From Cymbomonas tetramitiformis (lineage: Eukaryota > Chlorophyta > Pyramimonadophyceae > Pyramimonadales > Pyramimonadaceae), in NCBI GenBank assembly GCA_001247695.2, contig LGRX02015209.1:1-14266 (forward strand): a DNA stretch of 14,266 nt. The letters run 5' to 3'. The position numbers and the translations under genes were made by a program. This document shows, piece by piece, positions 1 to 7,603 of this stretch. Every line of letters begins with the position of its first letter. Within the stretch, counting starts at the first letter, position 1. The notes under the pieces were generated by a model that saw only the letters and a list, made by a program, of their open reading frames with translations, was not told where the DNA came from and made no database searches.

Positions 1-2
1 TC

Positions 3-31
3 GGGAGGTGGGTGTGGGGGGGATGGGTGGG
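3..31 (+). other. G-quadruplex motif
   Basis: Five runs of three or more G are separated by loops of one to four bases, which fits the usual G4 rule well. A related G-rich string with the same TGGGTGTGGGGG core recurs at about 434-450. Any function is unknown. Confidence 0.4.
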
Positions 32-1246
32 CTCTACTACCTTTCAGCATCTACCGCAAGGGGGTGAACGCTGCTACTAGTAGCTCTTGTGCGCCCGTCA
101 CCCCGGGGGGGGTTGCTGTCGCGTCGCTAGCCCCGAGCGCATTGCACTTCGCCTCGGCGGGTCTACCACACCCTACCACAACGCTCGATTCCTACCTCGG
201 TCCTCGCCAACCTCAGCCCTCAGTTTGGCATGGCACCGTATCTTGCATTCCGCGCCGCGAGACTCTGGGCCTGGTCTTGATCCCCGACGTGGCTGCTGCG
301 GCGGACACACAGGGGTGGGGTCTGTGCTCTCGCCGGCCGCGTTGAGTCTTCCCGTACATTGCCAAGGTCCAGTGCATTGCATGCCGGCCCGGTTTTTGCC
401 GTGATCCTCGAACGCCAACATGGTTGCGGTGCGTGGGTGTGGGGGAGGGGGGGCAGCGCTGGGAACTCCTGGACGTGGGATTGGGGTAGCGCGCCCCGCA
501 GTGGGTCTCAGCGCACCGGGAACGGGATGGTTTTTCTTGGGCCCGCGCGGCACAGCACTCGCGCTCAGCCTTCATTGACGTTGCACTTGGGTAGCTAGGA
601 CTCTCCCGGGCGGCCAGGACGCCTCCACTTTCCTTTTTGGGGATAACGGCCGTGAAACGCCATGGCGAGACTCGCCCCCCTGGTGCCTTTTGACTGGCGT
701 CCCCCCCGGGCCCGGTGGGGGCGAAGTATTCCGGGGTTGAGGCTGATTGGCGAGACGGCCGCGTGGCTCTGCGCGAGGGCCGGGTCTGGACTGAGCCCCG
801 ATGAGGCCCGCGGGCGCACAGGGGTGTGACCCGGACGGCGCGGTGCCACGCGGCCGTGGCGCTTTGGCCTCGGCCCCGCAATCCTTCGCCCCTCAAGGGA
901 TCCCCGGTCGCCCGGTGCGTTCTCTAGGAGGCGTGAACCGATTTATGGTGGGGGAGGGCGGACGGATCCGGGGAGGGAAGGCCGGGGCGTCCGAACAAGC
1001 CACCCTCCCTGAAAGCTCCATGCCTAATGCCGGTCGCCGCCAGCAATGGTGCCACACGTACCTTGAGTATATCGTGGTAGGCCGTACTTGGCTACGAGCG
1101 CACGTGGACGGGGTGGCGTGGCAGCCATCCGCACTCCTGAACGAGGAACTCCGCTGAGGAGCGGCCTTGGGAGCAAGTCCATATAAGTGTCTCGCCGGAG
1201 CGACGGTCAAAGCTACTCTAATGCTAATGCTAATAACGGCCGCAGG

Positions 1247-1249
1247 TAG
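1247..1249 (+). promoter_or_regulatory. Putative splice acceptor of the ankyrin-SPRY exon
   Basis: The coding frame begins immediately after this TAG. CTAATAAC, which resembles the TACTAAC branch point, ends about 12 bases upstream. An alternative CAG at 1242-1244 would leave a stop in the ankyrin frame, so the TAG is preferred. This is inference from signals only. Confidence 0.35.
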
Positions 1250-2272
1250 GTGGACGCAGAGGACGGGGAGGGTCGCACGGCGCTGACGGTGGCGCTGGCT
1301 TTCGGGCAGGAGGGTGCAGCTCGGGCACTGCTGGAGGCGGGGGCTGGAGTGAACGCGGGCACGGGGCGGCGGCCGCTCCACGCGGCGGCGGAGAGGGCCA
1401 CGGTGGATATGGTGAGAGAGCTGTTCGACATGGGAGCAAAGGTGGACGCAGAGGACCAGGATGGCTTTTGTGCGCTTGATGTTTTTCTCAGCGCCTTGGT
1501 GAGAACTGCCATGCTGGCGGTGCTCCGTGGCCCCGCTGCTGGCAAGCTTGACGGCACTGCGCTGGTGTTCCCTTCTGGCTTCCAAACATTTGGCTGCACT
1601 TTCGCTTGCAAAGCTCCTTCCAGACGGGTGTACTATGAGCTGGTGATCCTGGAGTCGCTCGACGCACCGCAGTTTGGGTTTGTGGACGCCTCCTTCGAGC
1701 TGAGTGCAAGTGGAGGTGACGGAGTGGGTGACCTGCCGCACTCTTGGGGTGTTGATGGAGACCGCTGCTGCGTTTGGGTTCACGGCAGGGCTGTTGACGG
1801 GGTTGGTGATGCATTTGAGGAGAAATGGAAGGTGGGCGACGTCATAGGATTGGCTGCTGACCCTGAGAGGAGGACGGTGACCTACTTTTTGAATGGGCAG
1901 TCGATGCTTCTCGTGTCTCCAGACGTCATCGACTTCACGCTGGGGGTGTTCCCGGCATTCACAGCCTCTTCTGGAGCAGTGTCCGTGCATGTGCTCGCCT
2001 GCCAGATGCGGCACATGCCTCCCGACCACATTGCCTTCGGTGACGAATGCGACCTGGCAAACGTGGTGCAGCTTGATGGCTGCGACCTGCGTGTCGTGGA
2101 GATCCTTGCGGGGAGGCTGGCCGGGCGACACAGCCGCTGCACATTGCGCCTGGCGGCCACGTTGGGTCTCTCCGACATCACGAGATTGCTGCTGGAGAAC
2201 GGCGCCGCGAGCGCAGATGCTGCGGGTCCGGTGCATGGAGGTGCAGCGGCCTTGGGCCCTTTAAAGTTGTGA
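1250..2272 (+). CDS. Ankyrin-repeat/SPRY-domain protein, 3' exon or fragment lacking an ATG
   Basis: The frame opens at 1250 with GTG directly after an in-frame TAG (1247-1249), so this is not a complete ATG-started gene. The CTAATAAC at about 1230-1237 followed by ..GCAGGTAG looks like a branch point and splice acceptor, so an upstream exon is likely. Counting from 1250, residues 1-90 hold two to three ankyrin repeats, with phrases such as GRTALTVALAFGQEGAARAL and RRPLHAAAERATVDMVREL, each ending in G-A-x-V-(D/N). Residues about 105-245 form a SPRY/B30.2 domain, shown by KWKVGDVIGLAADPERRTVT followed by FLNGQ. A further ankyrin-like unit lies at about 295-325 (LRLAATLGLSDITRLLLENG). These modules bind proteins; SPRY-ankyrin proteins often act as adaptors, for example in ubiquitin ligases. 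The last 15 residues are low complexity and may be read-through past a missed donor. The partner is unknown. Confidence 0.7.
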   Translation: MDAEDGEGRTALTVALAFGQEGAARALLEAGAGVNAGTGRRPLHAAAERATVDMVRELFDMGAKVDAEDQDGFCALDVFLSALVRTAMLAVLRGPAAGKLDGTALVFPSGFQTFGCTFACKAPSRRVYYELVILESLDAPQFGFVDASFELSASGGDGVGDLPHSWGVDGDRCCVWVHGRAVDGVGDAFEEKWKVGDVIGLAADPERRTVTYFLNGQSMLLVSPDVIDFTLGVFPAFTASSGAVSVHVLACQMRHMPPDHIAFGDECDLANVVQLDGCDLRVVEILAGRLAGRHSRCTLRLAATLGLSDITRLLLENGAASADAAGPVHGGAAALGPLKL

Positions 2273-2487
2273 CAGGGGGCGGGTGGAGCTGGTGGTCTTC
2301 GGGGTGGATGGGCGGGCTGGGTGCAAGAGGAGGAACAGGCGGCGAATCAATGTGTACGGGAGCGCGCCGGACGCGGCCGAGACGGAGAGCCGTGGTGCAG
2401 GTGAACGGCATACGATCAGGAGAGGCGGACATCCCCGTGTGACGTGTGAGCACGGCCCCTGCTGCTCCAAATCCCCTGTGGCCCTCA

Positions 2488-3408
2488 ATGTCACCCTCCC
2501 CCCCCTCGCTCGAGACCGGCGCGCGGCCGGCCCCCGCACAGACTGCAGTGGGCGGGGCCGGGGGCAAGGCTGCCCTCTGCCCTGAGGTGGCCCCCTCGGT
2601 GGGCTTGGGGCGCGGGGCCCCTGGCGCCCCCGCTGCACTTGGAGGTGCCCCCTCGTTGGCGGAGGCTGCCGTGGCCGGGGCCTCCACGCTGTGGTGCAGG
2701 GCCCTGCTGCCCGGGGAGGCCGCCGAGATTGACGCTCTTGACGCGCTTGGTGGGCTTCCTGGCGACGTCCTCCCTCAGCTTGGGGAGGATCCTCCGCTCA
2801 AGCGCGTTGCCCTTTGCCGCCTGCTAGACATCACGCACCCGTCGCTACGAGAGGGGGGGATAGAGCTGCAAGGCTATGTGGAGGACGATCTTGTCAATGC
2901 GTACGTTGGGCTCCTTGATAGCACGGCCGTAACGCTGGGCTCCCGGACGGTCTTCCTCCCTCCGGCCTTCGGCATGATGTGTGCTGCCTCAGCGCGGGAT
3001 GTGGGCGTGCTCACCCCCACCTTTGCCTCGGACCCGGATGGCCGCAACGCCCCGGGCGCTCGCCGTGTGACTCGTGGAACGGCGCGCCGGCTCCTTACGG
3101 CGCACACCGTGATGATCCCGGTGGTGGTGGACCTCCACTTCTTCCTGGTCCTCCTTAACGCGCGGGGGATTTGGCTTCTGGACACGCTCCCGGGCGACGC
3201 GGGCTGTGGGTTGCGCCGCAGGCACCTCGCCGACTTCATTGCGGGCACCGCGTGCAGAGCCGTTGCGGACAGAGTTGGCGACACGGAGGCGGCGCTGGCG
3301 GCCATCCCGTGCCTGCGCCGGTCGACATGGACGTGTAGGGGGGACTTGGGAGCGCCCCCCCCCCGCCCTTGGCGCGCGCCGTGCGGGTGTGCGCGCAGAC
3401 CAGGCTGA
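2488..3408 (+). CDS. Ulp1/C48-like cysteine protease, N-terminal part of a split protease-primase gene
   Basis: The start is the first in-frame ATG (2488); the frame is open from further upstream without a better start. About 75 residues of Ala/Pro/Gly-rich linker precede a Ulp1-like (SUMO/adenain-type) protease core. The phrase GYVEDDLVNAYVGLLD matches the family's entry helix. The catalytic His is at 3136-3138 (residue 217) in IPVVVDLHFFLVLLN, where most relatives have HW. The Asp is at 3181-3183 (residue 232) in WLLDTLPGD, so the His-Asp spacing is normal. The catalytic Cys is missing from this frame: it lies at 3432 in the next frame. The true coding sequence therefore shifts frame near the C10 run at 3355-3364, and residues after that in this frame (RPWRAPCGCARRPG) are out of frame. 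In host proteins this fold removes SUMO or ubiquitin-like tags; in transposons and adeno-like viruses it acts as an element-encoded protease. The fusion to a primase favours a mobile or virus-derived origin. Confidence 0.65.
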   Translation: MSPSPPSLETGARPAPAQTAVGGAGGKAALCPEVAPSVGLGRGAPGAPAALGGAPSLAEAAVAGASTLWCRALLPGEAAEIDALDALGGLPGDVLPQLGEDPPLKRVALCRLLDITHPSLREGGIELQGYVEDDLVNAYVGLLDSTAVTLGSRTVFLPPAFGMMCAASARDVGVLTPTFASDPDGRNAPGARRVTRGTARRLLTAHTVMIPVVVDLHFFLVLLNARGIWLLDTLPGDAGCGLRRRHLADFIAGTACRAVADRVGDTEAALAAIPCLRRSTWTCRGDLGAPPPRPWRAPCGCARRPG

Positions 3409-3420
3409 ATGCGGGGGGGG
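3355..3420 (+). other. Frame-break zone with C10 and G8 homopolymers
   Basis: A run of ten C (3355-3364) and one of eight G (3413-3420) flank the point where the protease must change from one frame to the next. His and Asp are upstream in one frame, and the Cys (3432-3434, D-C-G-P) is downstream in another. A stop at 3336-3338 closes the second frame just upstream. A net gain of one base or loss of two would restore continuity. It may be a sequencing error, a pseudogene lesion or a programmed slip. Confidence 0.6.
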
Positions 3421-5003
3421 CGCCTCATGATTGCGGCCCTCTGACGATGGCGTACATGGAGGTGCTTGGGCTGTGGCCGCGGGGGACGCCCCTCCCGGTC
3501 AGTGAGGTCATGGCGGCCTTCCGCGAGCGCGTCGCCCATCGCCTCCTCACGAGAACTCACCCGCTCCTAGCCGGGGGCTCTGCCCTGGCCGTCTCTGCTG
3601 GGGCCTCCCTATGCCCTGACGTGGAGGCCCCCCCTCCTCTGGCCGGCTCCTCTCTACCACCTCTCTCCCCCGCCCCCCTGCCCACCCGCCGGCCCCTCTC
3701 CCAAGACCCCCCCTCCCCACCTGCGCTTCTCCCCCTTGACCCCTCTGAGGCTCCTCCCCCCCTCCTCCCTCTCCCGGGCCCAGCTCTGCCTCGCCGTGCC
3801 CACAAGGATGCCCGTAAGTCCTCCGCCCTCTTGCTCCCGCCGCGCGTGCCCCCCGAGCGGCGCATGCCCCCCCCTCCCACCTTCCCCTTCCTCGGCCTGA
3901 GGTGGTACTACGGCGCTGGCCAGCGCGCCATGACGATCGAGTATAAGCGCTCAAGGGGGCTTCATTGCGCCCTCCAAATTTCGGGCGTTGAGGGCTCCGG
4001 GTTCGTGGGCACTGCGATCCCCACCTTTGAGGAGGCCGCTGAGCACATTGCGGCAACCTATTGCCGTCGTTCCACCCGAGCGGCGTGCACCTTCCTAGAG
4101 CTCATCGACGACGAGGACTGCCACGCATACTGGGATGTGGACAGACCGCACTCGCCGCCGCTGCCTGGTGTTGAGGCTGAGAGGATACATGCGGCCACTC
4201 TCTCGGCCTCCCTCGCGGGAATCCGCATCTTCCTCGGGGAGCGGTACGGTGTGCGCGCCGTCCCCGACGAGGCCTTTCTCATCGCGGAGTCTTGCACCCC
4301 CTCCAAGTCCTCCTTCCATGTGATCCTCAAGCGCCGTATGGGGGGGTCGGCGGGCAGGCGGGCGTTTGCGGCCCAGCTGGCTCTTCAAGCGGCGGCCACC
4401 CCGGGGCCCATGGCGTGGGTTGACCTCGCGCCGTACGGCAGCTCGCAGGCGCTACGGGCGTTGTGGTGCTGCAAGGACGGGGCCGCCAACTGGAAGCGCC
4501 CGCTGCAGGGCTGGGGCCCGTTGCGGGCGCGCTCGGAGTTCTTTGTCACCAACGTGGACCCCTTTGCCCCTCTGCTCGTCCCGGTCGCTCAGGGTGGCCC
4601 CATGCGCCCCCCGATCATGCCCTCCTCTTGCACCCCCGCCATCGCCGGTGCTGCCCTCACGTGGGAGGAGGCCACAAGCGTGGCCGCGGCTGCCTCGGCC
4701 CCGCCGCCCGAACACGCGGCTGATGCGGTGAGGGTGGCGCGTGAGGCAGTGCGGGCGCTCGAGGCGGCGGGGGTGTGCCGCCCCCCGGGGCATCAGGGCG
4801 CGACGTGCACGGAGGCGCAGGTGGCTCCTCGGGGGGCCGGGGGGCTGCTCTCGGTTTACTTCACCAACGGGCCTGACGGCCGCGGGTGCTTCGCCAATCC
4901 CGATGAGGTGCACCGCCGCAACAACTTCTCCATCAGGCTCCCCTCTCCCCCCGCCCTTGGCTTTTGGAATTGGCTGGTGAAGTGGCTGGCAACGGGTTGC
5001 TGA
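3369..5003 (+). CDS. C-terminal part of the protease-primase gene: protease Cys motif plus PrimPol/UL52-type primase
   Basis: This frame is open from 3339 and has no ATG before 3447, as expected for the second half of a split gene. It opens with the protease Cys motif (NAGGAPHDCGPLTMAY, Cys at 3432-3434). A 100-residue proline-rich linker runs to about 3890. Then comes an archaeo-eukaryotic primase core: motif I WDVD with Asp at 4134 and 4140; motif II S-F-H at 4311-4319 in TPSKSSFHVILK; motif III Asp at 4422 in WVDLAPY, followed by the LRALWCCK phrase with Arg 4455 and Lys 4473. This is the PrimPol/herpes-pox layout. Near the end, Cys 4887, His 4911 and NN (4920-4925) match the first half of the family's zinc knuckle, but the second Cys pair is absent. 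The reading enters the 412-bp repeat at 4934 and stops at 5001-5003, so the last 23 residues are repeat-encoded. It probably primes replication of a mobile element. The active-site residues are present; overall integrity is doubtful. Confidence 0.7.
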   Translation: MARAVRVCAQTRLNAGGAPHDCGPLTMAYMEVLGLWPRGTPLPVSEVMAAFRERVAHRLLTRTHPLLAGGSALAVSAGASLCPDVEAPPPLAGSSLPPLSPAPLPTRRPLSQDPPSPPALLPLDPSEAPPPLLPLPGPALPRRAHKDARKSSALLLPPRVPPERRMPPPPTFPFLGLRWYYGAGQRAMTIEYKRSRGLHCALQISGVEGSGFVGTAIPTFEEAAEHIAATYCRRSTRAACTFLELIDDEDCHAYWDVDRPHSPPLPGVEAERIHAATLSASLAGIRIFLGERYGVRAVPDEAFLIAESCTPSKSSFHVILKRRMGGSAGRRAFAAQLALQAAATPGPMAWVDLAPYGSSQALRALWCCKDGAANWKRPLQGWGPLRARSEFFVTNVDPFAPLLVPVAQGGPMRPPIMPSSCTPAIAGAALTWEEATSVAAAASAPPPEHAADAVRVAREAVRALEAAGVCRPPGHQGATCTEAQVAPRGAGGLLSVYFTNGPDGRGCFANPDEVHRRNNFSIRLPSPPALGFWNWLVKWLATGC

Positions 5004-5345
5004 GGCTTTGAAAAACGGTGTCAGCTGTCGAGACCGCCCAAGAATCCCTAAAGGGACTTCGGGATTGTCCCGAATTCCCGGATTCGATGGGACCGGTGGG
5101 TTGTTGTGCCCAAACTCAGTGGCGCTGGTGCTGTTTTGAGGGCCTTGAGTGACCCCTCTTCCCTTGTTTGCCATGGCAGCCTCTTGCTCGCCGGCGCTCC
5201 TCTCCCTTCTCCCTCTCCCTTGAGCCGTGGCGGCCCCTTGCTCGCCGGCTCTCTCCCCACTGACCTTGGCGGCGCACCTCTTGCTCGCAGGCTCTCCTCT
5301 CCCCCCTGCCCCCTTCCCCTCCTTGCGGTGGCATATTCTTGCTCG
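4934..5345 (+). repeat. Direct repeat, copy 1 (412-bp unit)
   Basis: This unit starts at CAGGCTCCCC and repeats with an offset of exactly 412 bases in the next copy. The first 280 bases or so are nearly identical between the copies, with only scattered substitutions, and the last third is more divergent and CT-rich. The unit contains the stop codon of the primase ORF and an imperfect hairpin. It is not coding: open frames inside it are short and proline-rich. Confidence 0.85.
5053..5079 (+). other. Imperfect hairpin inside repeat copy 1
   Basis: Twelve-base arms, GGGACTTCGGGA and TCCCGAATTCCC, can pair with a single mismatch around a 3-base loop. The same structure is found in copy 2. A structure kept in both copies could be an element terminus or an RNA stem, but nothing else identifies it. 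Confidence 0.5.
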
Positions 5346-5720
5346 CAGGCTCCCCTCTCCCCCCGCCCTTGGCTTTTGGAATTGGCTGGTGAAGTGGCTT
5401 GCAACGGGTTGCTGAGGCTTTGAGAAATGGTGTCAGCTGTCGAGACCGCCCAAGAATCCTTAAAGGGACTTCGGGATTGTCCCGAATTCCCGGATTCGAT
5501 GGGACCGGTGGGTTGTTGTACCCAAACTCAGTGGCGCTGGTGCTGTTTTGAGGGCCTTGAGTGACCCCACTTCCCTTGATTGCCATGGCAGCCTCTTGCT
5601 CGCCGGCGCTCCTCTCCCCCATCCCTCTCCCTTGAGCCGTGGCGGCCTCTTGTTCGCCGGCTCTCTCCCCCTTCCCCCTGAGCCATGGCAGCCTCTTGCT
5701 CGCCGGCTCTCCTCTCTCCC
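5178..5720 (+). repeat. Short interspersed motif CTTGCTCGCCGGCTC, about seven copies
   Basis: The string (with variants CTTGCTCGCAGGCTC, CTTGCTCGCCGGCGCTC and CTTGTTCGCCGGCTC) recurs every 40-60 bases within the CT-rich halves of the 412-bp units, at about 5183, 5236, 5279, 5337, 5593, 5648 and 5695. It is usually preceded by GCCATGGCAGCC or CCGTGGCGGCC. It is an internal, older layer of duplication within the larger repeat. Confidence 0.65.
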
Positions 5721-5740
5721 CCCGCCCTCTTTTCCCTGCG
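5346..5740 (+). repeat. Direct repeat, copy 2 (412-bp unit)
   Basis: This is the second tandem copy, starting with the same CAGGCTCCCC. It reproduces the GGAATTGGCTGGTGA segment, the hairpin and the CTTGAGTGACCCC segment of copy 1 at +412. Similarity fades after about 5680 into the pyrimidine-rich tract, so the right edge is approximate. Confidence 0.8.
5465..5491 (+). other. Imperfect hairpin inside repeat copy 2
   Basis: This is identical in arms and loop to the hairpin of copy 1, 412 bases downstream. There is no mutation within it although neighbouring positions differ between the copies. Confidence 0.5.
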
Positions 5741-6120
5741 CCGGTTGTGTTGTGTTGTTTTGTTCACTCGAGGCGGCTGGATATTCCAGCACCCCCCCAC
5801 GCCTGGATTTCTTCTTCAACGCCGTCCTCGATTCCGCCACGTCCTTCACCATCCGCCTTTCCCCTTCTCTCCACCACATCCGTTCTTCCACCACCCCCAT
5901 CCCTCCTCCTTTGTTGATCCTTCCCGTCCGCCTTCGCACGCCCCACCCTCTTCCCACCCTCTTCCCGCGAGAATGCCTCGCTCCGCCCCCACTCCTCCTC
6001 GCTTCCAACCTTCACCCTCCCCCGCTCCGCTTCCCAACCACAGCGCGCAAAGTCTCAAGGCATCGCCCCTCCCTCGCTCTCACCGCATCCCCTCCGTACC
6101 GCGTGGTTAAGCGGGACCCC
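5720..6120 (+). other. Pyrimidine-rich tract without a gene
   Basis: The plus strand is dominated by C and T, with many CCCTTCC/CCACCC strings. Reading frames stay open but give only Ser/Pro/His/Arg-rich low-complexity peptides. No domain, RNA gene or splice pattern was recognised. Confidence 0.55.
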
Positions 6121-6211
6121 CAGAAGTGGGCATGCATTGGCGGGGAGTGCGCACGGGTTGGACTTTAGCATGCACGCATCACATGCATGATCCTACGATG
6201 CCTTGCCGGGC

Positions 6212-6660
6212 AGCTTTGGCTACAACGCCACGGCTGCCACACCGCCACTGCGACCACGCCACAGTTGCAGCCTCTCCGCCTCGGCTGCCACACCGGCTTT
6301 GGAACCACGCCACCGTTGCGAGCCGCTCCGCCACGATTCCACACCGACTCCGCAACCACACCACCACTGCAGCCACATTGCCACGGTTGCCACACCGCCT
6401 GTGCGACCGCACCACCACTGCAACCACACCGCCTTGGCTGCCACACCGCCTTTGCGACTGCGCCGCCACTGCAGCCACACCGCCTCGGTTGCCATTCCGC
6501 CTGTGCGACCGCACCACCAATGCAACCACACCGCCTTGGCTGCCACACCGCCTTTGCGACTGCACCACTTCTGCGTCCACACCGCCTCGGCTGCCACACA
6601 ACCTTTGCGACCGCACCACCACTGCAGCCACACCGCCTCGGCTGTCACGCTGCCTCTGGT
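6212..6660 (+). repeat. 51-bp minisatellite, degenerating to about 6880
   Basis: The unit CTGCCACACCGCCT plus TGCGACCGCACC plus CACTGCAGCCACACCGCCTC repeats with a 51-base period, most regularly from about 6370 to 6650. Because 51 is a multiple of 3 and the unit has no stop on either strand, all six frames stay open for 400-700 bases, for example as CHTAFATAPPLQPHRLG iterations. Open frames here are therefore not evidence for a protein. Degenerate copies continue towards 6880. Confidence 0.8.
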
Positions 6661-6880
6661 GTTATTCCGCCACGGTGACTCCTGCTTCCACTGTAGCCAC
6701 ACCGCCACCGCTGCCACTTGCCACGGCGGCGAGAACTCCCTCGGAAGTTCCCTTGCCACGGCTTGCCACGCCGCTTCGACAAGCTTCTTGGCCACGGCGT
6801 CGGCTCCGCCGCTTGTCGCTCCTTTGTCGCAACGGCAACCACACTGCCTCAGCCGGCATCGTCCCCTTGACGGCCACACT

Positions 6881-7603
6881 GACAGCGGGCGCCTTTTCTT
6901 CTGCCCGGCTCTGGTGACTTGAGGCTCGCCTTTTTTGCTGGTGAATGGCTTCTGGACCCTGATACGGATCTTGCGTGTTTGACCTCAACGAGCGAGACCC
7001 TGGCCCTGGCTCTTGGACCAGTCCCTTGGCGCTTGGACTCTGGAACCTCTGGCAGCAACATCGACGCCGTGTTCTTCCCTCTTGCCCATCCCTCTCCTTC
7101 GTCTTCCCCCCCCACCCCTCATACCATCTCTCTCCCTCTCCACGCCCCCTCACCCCTCTGTCCTCCCGCACCCCCCTTCACCAATCTTCACCCTCTCCTT
7201 CCTTCCGCAACCCTGCCACTCCGCTTCCTCTGCATATCCCTCCTTCCTCACTCCTCCTCCTGCAGCCCTACCACCTCATCTGCCGCTTCTCCGTCCCCAT
7301 CTGCCTCCCACCACCCTCCCTTTTCTTTTTTGGAGCCCTGTGCCCCTCGCTCCCCATTTTCCAAAAACTCCCTCGCACAATTCCCCGCCCTCCATTGCCT
7401 CTCCCCCATCCTCCCTCTCTCTTCACGCCCCCCCTTGTACCTTTTCGCGGGCCTTCGGGACGGAGCCTGGATCGTCCGGGGCGCTCCCGCACAATTTGCG
7501 CCCTGCTACAGGAGATGGTCTCATCCACCGAAACAGGATGCCAGGGGGAGCGTCATGGAATAACCCCGGGTGACTATCTCACCATGACCACTGAGCTTTC
7601 ACC
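6881..7603 (+). other. Pyrimidine-rich stretch upstream of the LRR-ubiquitin gene
   Basis: No gene is recognised. From about 7070 to 7470 the plus strand is again almost purely C and T. Open frames give Ser/Pro-rich peptides without domains. An in-frame TGA at 7571-7573 separates any upstream reading from the ATG at 7604, so this is probably the 5' flank or untranslated region of that gene. Confidence 0.5.

Larger units (their letters stand above)
1..1249. other. GC-rich stretch without a recognisable gene
   Basis: Several long reading frames are open here on both strands, for example 801-1157 on plus and 213-896 on minus. In DNA this GC-rich stop codons are rare, and none of the translations shows a domain, periodicity or motif I recognise. 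I see no rRNA or tRNA core. Small features are G-runs able to form quadruplexes (3-31, about 434-473, about 947-987), a TATAAG at 1182-1187 and a short TAATGC iteration at about 1219-1236 next to a possible splice acceptor at 1249. The stretch may be intron or upstream DNA of the ankyrin-SPRY gene that follows. Confidence 0.5.

Noticed and set aside
801..1157. 118-codon plus-strand frame
   Set aside because: It has an ATG but no recognisable domain, and DNA of this composition is open by chance on both strands.
893..2236. 447-codon open frame on the minus strand
   Set aside because: It lies opposite the ankyrin-SPRY exon and shows no domain. The open antisense frame follows from high GC and the codon pattern of the plus-strand gene.
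4452..5174. 240-codon minus-strand frame across the end of the primase
   Set aside because: It is the antisense of the primase and repeat. Similar frames recur because the 412-bp unit is duplicated.
7013..7573. Plus-strand frames upstream of the LRR gene as a possible N-terminal extension
   Set aside because: The in-frame stop at 7571-7573 separates it from the ATG at 7604, and the sequence is a low-complexity CT tract.
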